Shown: positions 6,225 through 11,172 of the stretch, piece after piece
How the letters are laid out: each line of letters begins with the position of its first letter
Position numbering within the stretch: position 1 is the stretch's first letter
From: Phycisphaerae bacterium
GTDB lineage: Bacteria; Planctomycetota; Phycisphaerae; UBA1845
Length of the DNA: 11,172 nt
Direction: 5' to 3'
Assembly (NCBI GenBank): GCA_029260155.1
Contig: JAJDDU010000223.1
Coordinates: forward strand, 1-11,172
The notes under the pieces: generated by a model
Databases searched by the model: none
Told to the model about the DNA's origin: nothing
The model's input: only the letters and a program-made list of their open reading frames with translations
Position numbers and translations under genes: made by a program

Positions 6225-7877
6225 ATGCGTACCCCCATACTGTTGTTGTCAGCCACCGCTGCGCTCTTGAGCACCCTTGCGCCACTGGCGTTAGGTCAAA
6301 GCAACGGGTGCGAGCTGCAAAAGCTGGGCGCTTTCGACGCCGAAACCGGCGACTGGTTCGGCCACTCAGTCGACATGACGTACGACGGAACCGCATCGTC
6401 CGTCGCCATCATCGGTGCCTACCGCGACCCGGAAGCGGGCGTCGATGCCGGCTCCGCTTACGTCTATCGATACGACCCGTCGTTCGACACATGGGTCCAC
6501 GAACAGAAACTCCTCGCCTCGAACGCAGCCACCGGCGATGAATTCGGCCGGCGATCAATCGCCATCGCCGGAAACGTAGCGGTCGTCGGCGCCAGCCGAC
6601 ACGACGGCGCCGCTGACAATTCCGGATCAGCCTACGTGTTCCGATTCGACCCCGGCACGCAAGAGTGGAACGAAGAACAGGAGCTCACCGCTTCGGATGC
6701 AAGCGAACTCGCCGGATTCGGAGTGTCGGTTTGCGTCAGCGACGACGTCATCATCGTCGGCGCCTGGGGCGACAGCGAAGTCGCCCTCCGCGGAGGGGCC
6801 GCGTACGTGTTCCGATACGATACCAAGTTAGAACAATGGATCGAGCAGCAGAAGCTCGTCGCCTCCGATGCCGCCGGCAATGACCAGTTCGGCAACGACG
6901 TGGCCCTCAGCGGGGACGTTGTCGTCATCGGCGCCAACGCCCGCGACGAGGGCGCGGTCGACACCGGCGCAGCCTACGTGTTCCGCTACGATTCCGACCT
7001 GCTTGAGTGGCTTGAAGAACAAAAACTCACCGCCGACGACGGTGACTTCCAAGACCTCCTCGGCTGGGCGGTCGCGGTAGACGAGCCCTTCCCCGGCACG
7101 CACGTCGCGGTGTTGGGTGCTCGTTTCGACGACAGCGCAGCCTCGAATGCGGGATCCGCGTACGTCTTTCGTTACGATTCGATTTCGGGCACTTGGCTCG
7201 AAGAGCAGGAGCTCACCGCCGCCGACGCAGCCGCGTCCGACCTCTTGGGCACGTCCGTCTCCATCGACGGAGACCTGATCGCCATCGGCGCCGAAAACGC
7301 AGCCGCCGCAACACCCAACTCCGGAACGGGCTACGTGTTCCGCTACGACGACTCCGACGAGACGTGGGTCGAGGACCGCAAACTTGTGTCCGCCGACGCG
7401 GGCGTTCGTTTTCTTGGCGGCGCAGTATCCCTAGCAGGTGGCGATACCGGGCGAGCGATCGCACTCCTCGGAGCCCGCACAGCCGAATCCGAATGCGCAG
7501 AACCCGGCCCCTGCTTCCCGGGCGCTGCCTATGCGTTCGCCGTTGGTGGCCTTGACGACGATTCCGACGGCGCGCTCGATGAATGCGACAACTGCCTTGG
7601 CATCGCAAACGGGGGACAAGAGGACTGCGACGACGACGGTGTTGGAGACGCGTGTGCCAACATTGCTCCCGGTGACTTCGACGGCGACGGGTTCGTCGAC
7701 TTGGGCGATTTCGACAGCTTCGCAGACTGCTCGAGCCCCGACGGATTGCCCCCCCTCCCCACCATGCCCGCCTGCGTCAATGCATGCATTGTCGCATTCG
7801 ATTCCGACGACGACGGTGACGTAGACCTACTCGACTTCGCGTCGTTTCAAGCACTCTTCGATACCCCGCAACCGTAG
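6225..7877 (+). CDS. Secreted seven-repeat FG-GAP propeller protein with Tsp3/dockerin-like tail
   Basis: This is a 550-residue exported protein. Residues 1-24 are a signal peptide (MRTP, hydrophobic core ILLLSATAALLSTLAPLAL, cleavage near LGQ). Residues about 31-442 are seven repeats of 57-65 residues, each with FG...V...VIIGA and GxAYVFRYD...W.E.QKL; this is the FG-GAP type and fits a seven-bladed beta-propeller. Residues 443-480 are Asp/Cys-rich and thrombospondin-3-like (DDDSDGALDECDNC, DCDDDGVGDAC), and 481-545 is a dockerin-like pair (GDFDGDGFVDLGDF, DSDDDGDVDLLDF). Calcium binding and a cell-surface or extracellular role are inferred. ATGs at 6222 and 6225 are adjacent; 6225 is preferred because GGAGG at 6213-6217 is 7 nt upstream. 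The 6168 frame start would hide the signal peptide. No intrinsic terminator follows directly. Confidence 0.9.
   Translation: MRTPILLLSATAALLSTLAPLALGQSNGCELQKLGAFDAETGDWFGHSVDMTYDGTASSVAIIGAYRDPEAGVDAGSAYVYRYDPSFDTWVHEQKLLASNAATGDEFGRRSIAIAGNVAVVGASRHDGAADNSGSAYVFRFDPGTQEWNEEQELTASDASELAGFGVSVCVSDDVIIVGAWGDSEVALRGGAAYVFRYDTKLEQWIEQQKLVASDAAGNDQFGNDVALSGDVVVIGANARDEGAVDTGAAYVFRYDSDLLEWLEEQKLTADDGDFQDLLGWAVAVDEPFPGTHVAVLGARFDDSAASNAGSAYVFRYDSISGTWLEEQELTAADAAASDLLGTSVSIDGDLIAIGAENAAAATPNSGTGYVFRYDDSDETWVEDRKLVSADAGVRFLGGAVSLAGGDTGRAIALLGARTAESECAEPGPCFPGAAYAFAVGGLDDDSDGALDECDNCLGIANGGQEDCDDDGVGDACANIAPGDFDGDGFVDLGDFDSFADCSSPDGLPPLPTMPACVNACIVAFDSDDDGDVDLLDFASFQALFDTPQP
6315..7550 (+). repeat. 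Seven tandem protein-coding repeats (FG-GAP units)
   Basis: Seven units of about 170-195 nt lie inside the preceding gene. The most constant DNA part is GC(C/T)TACGTGTTCCG(A/C)TACGA, encoding AYVFRYD. The units are diverged, so this is an old domain repeat rather than a recent duplication. Units 5-7 have lost the strict FG (LLG, LLG and FLG replace it). Confidence 0.85.
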
Positions 7878-7904
7878 GACGAGTTTCCCCGCCCCCATCC
7901 GTCA

Positions 7905-7914
7905 AGATTAATCT
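7905..7914. promoter_or_regulatory. Perfect AT-rich palindrome after the FG-GAP gene
   Basis: AGATTAATCT is a 10-nt perfect palindrome without loop, 28 nt after the FG-GAP stop and 11 nt before the putative promoter at 7925. It could be an operator; no factor is recognised. Confidence 0.2.
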
Positions 7915-7924
7915 CAAAAACCAC

Positions 7925-7952
7925 TTGACTTCCCACCTACTTGACGTATTCT
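7925..7952 (+). promoter_or_regulatory. Candidate promoter for a non-coding transcript
   Basis: TTGACT (7925-7930) and TATTCT (7947-7952) are spaced by 16 nt. A second TTGACG at 7941-7946 lies in the spacer. This is the best promoter-like pair in the intergenic region and points towards the terminator at 8223-8256. Confidence 0.4.
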
Positions 7953-7958
7953 AAGTGT

Positions 7959-8256
7959 ATACCCTGTCGGACGAAGTCTCATCACTACAGAATGGGAATA
8001 GATGGTATCCGGCACCGAGGAATCGTAATGGCGTCGAACTGGCTGTGCTTGGACAATTCGAGAATGCACTGTTGCCGACAGAGTGGTGACAAACGCTCGC
8101 TACCGGCAATGAAACGCGGTGCGTTCGCCTATGCGACAAACGCTCTTGCCGCCATCGGCGATGCGTTTGATACGCACGGTCCGCCTCCAGGGTGACTCCA
8201 TAGCGCAATGTGGATGTTTGCAAGCCCTGAAGGTCGCCACCTTCGGGGCTTTTTTT
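7959..8256 (+). ncRNA. Candidate structured non-coding RNA, unassigned family
   Basis: About 300 nt lie between a promoter-like pair and a strong intrinsic terminator, with no convincing protein. Visible structure: CTGTCGG (7964-7970) can pair with CCGACAG (8075-8081), closing a large domain. GACAAACGCTC occurs twice (8088-8098 and 8135-8145), and a further AAACGC is at 8112-8117. These face GCGTT at 8121-8125 and GCGTTT at 8163-8168. The second set forms AAACGC/GCGTTT enclosing GCCG-CCAT-CGGC. I compared it by eye with 6S, SRP, RNase P and tmRNA signatures and saw none. It could instead be an untranslated leader or gene remnant; an 84-codon frame at 7941-8195 has no SD and no motifs. Confidence 0.35.
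8223..8256 (+). terminator. Strong rho-independent terminator
   Basis: AGCCCTGAAGGT (8223-8234) pairs with ACCTTCGGGGCT (8239-8250) over 12 positions with one U-G wobble around a CGCC loop, followed directly by six more T residues. No protein gene ends just before it; the FG-GAP stop is 346 nt upstream. It therefore probably ends a non-coding transcript. Confidence 0.85.
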
Positions 8257-8282
8257 GTGTTCTAACCAAGAGAATCGCAATA

Positions 8283-8348
8283 CGCCCCGCCTGGGGCGCC
8301 CATGGCTTCGGCCGTGGCAAACCCGAACGAACGGGTAACACCGGTGTT
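8283..8348. other. Run of four adjacent hairpins/palindromes
   Basis: Four elements follow each other with almost no gap: CGCCCC-gcct-GGGGCG (8283-8298), CCATGGC-ttcg-GCCGTGG (8300-8317, one wobble, UUCG tetraloop), ACCCG-aacgaa-CGGGT (8321-8336), and the 12-nt palindrome AACACCGGTGTT (8337-8348). Further short dyads continue to the tRNA-like gene (GTCCA-g-TGGAC at 8369-8379; CGGTA-tg-TACCG at 8420-8431). None has a T-tract. Confidence 0.55.
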
Positions 8349-8427
8349 GCGCCGGCGGCATACCGCGCGTCCAGTGGACTTGTGGCGGTCTGTTCCGTAC
8401 ACGGCATCGGAAACGATATCGGTATGT

Positions 8428-8500
8428 ACCGAGGTAGCTCAAATGGCAGAGCGCACGACTGTTAATCGTGGTGTTGCGGGTTCGAGTCCCGCCCTGAAAC
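8428..8500 (+). tRNA. tRNA-Asn(GUU)-like gene with defective acceptor stem
   Basis: The D, anticodon and T arms are perfect: D stem GCTC/GAGC with loop AAATGGCA, anticodon stem CACGA/TCGTG around CTGTTAA (anticodon GTT at 8461-8463, Asn), variable region GTGTT, T stem GCGGG/CCCGC around TTCGAGT. The acceptor stem fails: 5' ACCGAGG (8428-8434) faces CCTGAAA (8493-8499), giving only three pairs next to the T stem and four mismatches at the end. CCA occurs at 8500-8502, one base too early for a normal 73-position tRNA. So it is either a tRNA pseudogene, a tRNA whose 3' end was replaced, or a tRNA-like RNA with another role. The 3' strand also belongs to a UUCG hairpin (8497-8520). Confidence 0.7.
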
Positions 8501-8520
8501 CAATGCCTTCGGGCAGGTTT
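8497..8520 (+). terminator. UUCG hairpin overlapping the tRNA-like 3' end
   Basis: AAACC (8497-8501), bulged AA, TGCC (8504-8507), loop TTCG, GGCA (8512-8515) and GGTTT (8516-8520) form a 9-bp stem with one 2-nt bulge. It is followed by GTTG rather than a long T-tract, so termination would be weak. It uses the same bases as the 3' acceptor strand of the tRNA-like gene. Confidence 0.4.
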
Positions 8521-8544
8521 GTTGTAGCAGGTTGTGGGAGTGAT

Positions 8545-8554
8545 TGACCGGTCA
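8545..8554. promoter_or_regulatory. Palindrome TGACCGGTCA
   Basis: This is a perfect 10-nt palindrome, extended by GA/TC one base further out (8542-8543 with 8556-8557). It is operator-like in form and lies between the tRNA-like gene and the long hairpin. No regulator is recognised. Confidence 0.3.
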
Positions 8555-8564
8555 GTCGGTTGGG

Positions 8565-8606
8565 ATTGCTCGGTTTCCACTGCGATTGCGCAGTGGAGCC
8601 GGCAAT
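8565..8606. other. 42-nt long imperfect hairpin
   Basis: Nine perfect pairs TCCACTGCG (8576-8584) / CGCAGTGGA (8589-8597) close an ATTG loop. The stem continues outward through a wobble, three pairs, and five more pairs ATTGC/GCAAT, with two single bulged T residues, for about 18 pairs in total. No T-tract follows on either strand, so it does not look like an intrinsic terminator. The left arm contains CTCGGT (8569-8574), complementary to the tRNA-like 5' end. Confidence 0.55.
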
Positions 8607-8661
8607 AACAACACCGCGCGAATGGCTTTGCAGTCGCGTGAATACAGGCGATCTATATTAC

Positions 8662-8816
8662 GCGCAGAGGGTCTGCGCCGCGTGCGGCGAGGATCACGAA
8701 CTGCGGAGTAATCAATGGAACGCCCGGAGCCCGACTCCGCCAGGATTGCGGGGCAGACCGTGATAATCACCCTGCGACTTGCACATTTGCACTGTGACCG
8801 CCTCGCGTTGAGGCGG
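8662..8816 (+). promoter_or_regulatory. Structured leader upstream of the slipin gene
   Basis: Several stems precede the slipin SD: GCGCAGA-ggg-TCTGCGC (8662-8678), the overlapping CGCCG/CGGCG next to it, an ATCACG...CGTGAT closing pair (8692-8697 with 8759-8764) that encloses CGGAG-cccga-CTCCG, and CCGCCTC-gcgtt-GAGGCGG (8798-8816), a perfect 7-bp hairpin ending 14 nt before the SD. A TATATT at 8654-8659 could be a -10 box but has no well-spaced -35. No known riboswitch was recognised. Confidence 0.35.
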
Positions 8817-8845
8817 ATGGAACGGAATGAAAGGAGGTCGTCCAT

Positions 8846-9976
8846 ATGTTCGGCCTGATTCGTATTAAGTCGTACCAAAAGGGACTGCTGTTTCGCTTCG
8901 GCGACTTCGTAAGAGTTCTCGAGCCCGGAAAGCACCGCCTCTGGAGTAGGCTGTGGAGTCGCCGCCGGGCCGAGGTCGAAATCGTCAGCACGCTCGACAC
9001 CAAGTTCGAACACGCGATGCTCGACGTGCTGCTCAAAAACGCTGGGCTATGCGATGCGCTGACCATCGTCGACCTGGCCGACCATGAGCGAGCGCTTGTA
9101 TGGGCAGACGGCCGACTGGCGTTCATCGTCGGCCCAGGCCGGCACGCGTTTTGGAACGATCCCTGCAAGCTCGGCACTGAGGTCTTCGACACGACCACGC
9201 TGCGCTTCACCCACCCGAAGCTGGAGGCCGTCGTCTCCCATCCGGGCGGGGCCAAGTGGCTCGTCGGAATCAACGTGTCCGAGCACGAGGAAGCGATACT
9301 CTCCAAGGACGGCGAGATCGTCCAGCTGCTCGGCAAAGGCCGTCACGTGTTCTGGGCCAACGTAGGCCGAGTCACCTGGAGGACGGTCGACCGCCGTGAG
9401 CAGGTCGCAGACGTTGCAGGGCAGGAAATCATGACCAAGGACAAGGTCACGCTGAGGGTCAATCTCCTGGTAGCTTATCAGGTAACTGACACGATCAAGG
9501 CCGTCACCGTCGTAAGCGATCATGCGCAGACGCTCTACCGCGAAGCGCAGCTCGCCGTGCGTGCGGCCGTGGGAACGCGAACACTGGACGCGATTCTGGC
9601 CGACAAGGAGTCCGTTGGAGGTGAGGTCAAAAACGTCCTCGACACGCGGGCATCCCAGTTCGGCGTCGTCGTCAGGAGCGTCGGCCTCAAAGACATCATC
9701 CTGCCGGGTGAGATGAAGTCCATTCTGAACCAGGTGATCGAGGCCGAGAAGTCCGCCCAGGCCAACATCATCAAGCGGCGTGAAGAGACGGCAGCCGCGC
9801 GCAGCCAAGCGAACACGGCCAAGCTGCTCGCGGAAAACCCGGTCCTGGCGCGGATGAAGGAACTGGAGTTGCTCCAGGACGTTCTGGCCGGCGCGAAGGT
9901 CTCCTTCGTACTCGGCGACGGCGACATCGCGGGGCAACTGCGAGGATTGACGCAACGTGAAAAACTGGACTCCTAA
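8846..9976 (+). CDS. Slipin/stomatin-like SPFH-domain protein
   Basis: This encodes 376 residues. Residues about 145-335 form an SPFH/band-7 domain of slipin type: EQVADVAGQEIMTKDKVTLR, VAYQVTD, then GVVVRSVGLKDIILPGEMK and the charged helix VIEAEKSAQANIIKRREETAAARSQ shortened here only for naming, followed by NPVLARMKELELL. SPFH proteins form membrane-associated rings and often scaffold proteases or transporters. The N-terminal part has three similar modules at about 10-40, 80-110 and 148-175, each reading roughly E-x-AL(L/V)-x-x-G-x-x-x-x-LG-x-G-x-H-x-FW. Unlike classic slipins there is no obvious N-terminal membrane segment, and the length exceeds the usual 250-300 residues. The start is firm: AAAGGAGGT ends 7 nt before ATG 8846. 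The next gene converges on it and encodes a metal-pumping ATPase; a functional link is plausible but only inferred. Confidence 0.9.
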   Translation: MFGLIRIKSYQKGLLFRFGDFVRVLEPGKHRLWSRLWSRRRAEVEIVSTLDTKFEHAMLDVLLKNAGLCDALTIVDLADHERALVWADGRLAFIVGPGRHAFWNDPCKLGTEVFDTTTLRFTHPKLEAVVSHPGGAKWLVGINVSEHEEAILSKDGEIVQLLGKGRHVFWANVGRVTWRTVDRREQVADVAGQEIMTKDKVTLRVNLLVAYQVTDTIKAVTVVSDHAQTLYREAQLAVRAAVGTRTLDAILADKESVGGEVKNVLDTRASQFGVVVRSVGLKDIILPGEMKSILNQVIEAEKSAQANIIKRREETAAARSQANTAKLLAENPVLARMKELELLQDVLAGAKVSFVLGDGDIAGQLRGLTQREKLDS

Positions 9977-9981
9977 CGATT

Positions 9982-9995
9982 GAAAGGAGGTGATC
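9982..9995 (+). promoter_or_regulatory. Extended Shine-Dalgarno sequence without a clear gene
   Basis: GAAAGGAGGTGATC matches 14 consecutive bases of the complement of the conserved 16S rRNA 3' end. It begins 5 nt after the slipin stop, and an ATG follows at 10001, 10 nt after GGAGG. The frame from that ATG runs antisense through the ATPase gene to 11149 and shows no recognisable domain, so no CDS is annotated. Confidence 0.5.
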
Positions 9996-10006
9996 GCCCA
10001 ATGGCG

Positions 10007-10041
10007 AGCAGAGGTGGTGGCAATGCGCTTTCACCTCTGCT
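10007..10041. other. Hairpin between convergent genes
   Basis: AGCAGAGGTG (10007-10016) and CACCTCTGCT (10032-10041) form a perfect 10-bp stem with a 15-nt loop. It lies between the convergent slipin and ATPase genes, where a bidirectional terminator would be expected, but neither side has a T-tract. Confidence 0.45.
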
Positions 10042-10072
10042 TCTGCGCGCACCGGGCAGCCGTTCCAGATGT

Positions 10073-11172
10073 TCAATCTGCATGATGCGAAGCGCGCAAG
10101 AGTCGCAGGCCGTTGAACGTAACCAGCAAGGACGCGCCCATATCGGCTGCGATGGCCATCCAGAGGTTGGCAAGACCAATGACCGCCAAGCCCGCGAACA
10201 GCGCTTTGACGGCCAGCGAGAATACGATGTTCTGCGCGATGATCACCCGCGTCCGCCGGCTGTGGCCGATGAGCCAGGGAAGCTTGAGAAGGTCATCCGT
10301 CATCAAGCCGACATCTGCGGTCTCGAGCGACACGTCCGTGCCGCCGCTGCCCATCGCGATTCCGACGTGGGCGGCAGCCAGTGCGGGTGCGTCGTTAATG
10401 CCATCGCCGACCATGACGACACGCTCGCCGGCGGCTATGTGTTCCTCGACGATACGCACCTTGTCCGCCGGCAGCAGCTCAGCCTTGTAGTCGATTCCGC
10501 CGCAGTCCGCTGCCACCGCACGCGCAGTGCCCTCGTTGTCGCCCGTGAGCATTACGAGCGTCTGCACGCCGCAAGCACGCAACGCTTCAATGGTATCGCG
10601 AGCCTCGACGCGGAGGGAGTCCGACAACAAGAAAAAACCCAGCGGCCGCGTGGCGGAACTGAGCGCGACGACGATGTGGTCGCAGTCCTCGTGCTCGATC
10701 ATCGCGTCGTGAACTTCGCCGGAGCAGAGGCCTCGCTCCTTGAGCAAGCGGTGGTTGCCGATGAAGTACTCCGCGCCGCCGACGGTTGCGATCGCGCCCT
10801 TGCCCGGCACTGCTTCGTAGTGGTCGCACGGCGGCGCGGTCACGCCTTGCGCGCGGGCGTGGTCGACGATTGCCCGAGCGATCCAGTGCTCGCTTCTTTG
10901 CTCAATGGCAGCCGCGATTTCGAGGAGCGAAGTCTCCGACATCTCGTTGACCGCGACGACGCGCTCTACCGTTGGACGACCTTGCGTAAGCGTGCCGGTT
11001 TTGTCCAGTGCCATGGACGTGACACTCCCGACGGCTTCGAGATACTCGCCGCCCTTGATGAGCACGCCGTTGCGCGCAGCCGCCGTCAGCCCGCTGACGA
11101 TGGTGACAGGCGTCGAGATGACCAGTGCGCACGGGCAGGCGATGACTAGCAAAACCAGCGAGCGGTACAGCC
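10073..11172 (-). CDS. P1B-type heavy-metal ATPase, C-terminal part (Zn/Cd/Pb type likely)
   Basis: The visible 366 or so residues run from the metal-binding transmembrane helix to the C-terminus; the 5' end is beyond the window. Motifs in order: ACPCALVISTP (CPC metal site), phosphorylation motif DKTGTLT (Asp codon 11005-11003), SEHW in the nucleotide domain, PGKGA, MLTGDN, VGDGINDAPAL hinge and the last helices ending in ADMGASLLVTFNGLRLLR. The CPC plus the final ADMGASLLVT-type helix with Asp fit the P1B-2 group (ZntA/CadA), which exports Zn, Cd or Pb at the cost of ATP; CopA-type ATPases have other residues there. The usual SEHP is SEHW here, so the conserved Pro is missing while the ATP-contacting His is kept. 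An apparent start at 11152 is TTG inside the helix; codons for LYRSLV precede it, so the gene continues off the edge. It converges on the slipin gene with a 96-nt gap. Confidence 0.95.
   Translation of the reverse strand, partial: LYRSLVLLVIACPCALVISTPVTIVSGLTAAARNGVLIKGGEYLEAVGSVTSMALDKTGTLTQGRPTVERVVAVNEMSETSLLEIAAAIEQRSEHWIARAIVDHARAQGVTAPPCDHYEAVPGKGAIATVGGAEYFIGNHRLLKERGLCSGEVHDAMIEHEDCDHIVVALSSATRPLGFFLLSDSLRVEARDTIEALRACGVQTLVMLTGDNEGTARAVAADCGGIDYKAELLPADKVRIVEEHIAAGERVVMVGDGINDAPALAAAHVGIAMGSGGTDVSLETADVGLMTDDLLKLPWLIGHSRRTRVIIAQNIVFSLAVKALFAGLAVIGLANLWMAIAADMGASLLVTFNGLRLLRASHHAD

Noticed and set aside
8088..8145. Repeated GACAAACGCTC as a CRISPR or integron attC signal
   Set aside because: Only two copies, no regular spacers, no cas or integrase gene, and no attC core sites.
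7941..8195. 84-codon plus-strand frame
   Set aside because: No SD, no motif, unlike the other coding regions in composition; better explained as part of a non-coding transcript.
7951..8580. 209-codon minus-strand frame
   Set aside because: It runs antisense through the tRNA-like gene and the terminator; its residues near the T arm (GGTRTRN) are the typical translation of a reversed tRNA.
8552..9013. 153-codon minus-strand frame
   Set aside because: It overlaps the firm start of the slipin gene on the other strand and has no domain or SD.
10001..11149. Long plus-strand frame antisense to the ATPase, starting after a strong SD
   Set aside because: The length reflects GC-rich codon bias of the ATPase gene on the opposite strand; no recognisable protein. 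The SD itself is kept as a finding.

Overview
The window looks like part of a Planctomycetota chromosome (PVC group). This rests on gene content: secreted HAF-repeat and FG-GAP propeller proteins that end in dockerin-like or thrombospondin-3-like calcium-binding tails, a small Arg-rich protein of a type I associate with planctomycetes, and receiver/two-component genes with purine-rich Shine-Dalgarno (SD) sites. The GC content is fairly high. No rRNA, phage genes, transposase or CRISPR array was seen.

Layout. Positions 1-54 hold the first 18 codons of a leftward gene. Positions 248-574 encode the small Arg-rich protein. Positions 611-3198 (minus) are a two-component operon: an OmpR-type response regulator whose stop overlaps the start of a membrane histidine kinase (ATGA overlap). 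Positions 3523-5229 (minus) are one exported HAF-repeat/dockerin gene cut in two by an in-frame TAA at 4378-4380. Positions 5530-5919 (minus) encode a stand-alone receiver-like protein whose phospho-acceptor position appears to be Asn. It is divergent from a 550-residue secreted seven-repeat FG-GAP protein (6225-7877, plus), whose putative promoter carries a perfect palindrome on its -10 box.

Positions 7878-8845 form a 968-base region without a convincing protein gene but dense in RNA-like structure. It contains a promoter-like site, an approximately 300-nt candidate non-coding RNA ending in a textbook intrinsic terminator, a run of adjacent hairpins and palindromes, a tRNA-Asn(GUU)-like gene whose acceptor stem does not pair, a UUCG hairpin, a 42-nt imperfect hairpin and a structured leader before the next gene. 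This is the most unusual part of the window.

Positions 8846-9976 (plus) encode a soluble-looking slipin/SPFH protein with three similar N-terminal modules. It converges on the C-terminal part of a P1B-type heavy-metal ATPase (10073-11172, minus, cut by the window end), probably Zn/Cd/Pb-type. Between them lies a near-maximal 14-nt SD sequence with no convincing gene behind it.

Likely roles are envelope or extracellular proteins with their own signalling genes on the left, and membrane-stress or metal-homeostasis genes on the right, separated by the RNA-rich spacer. All assignments come from reading motifs; no database search was run.
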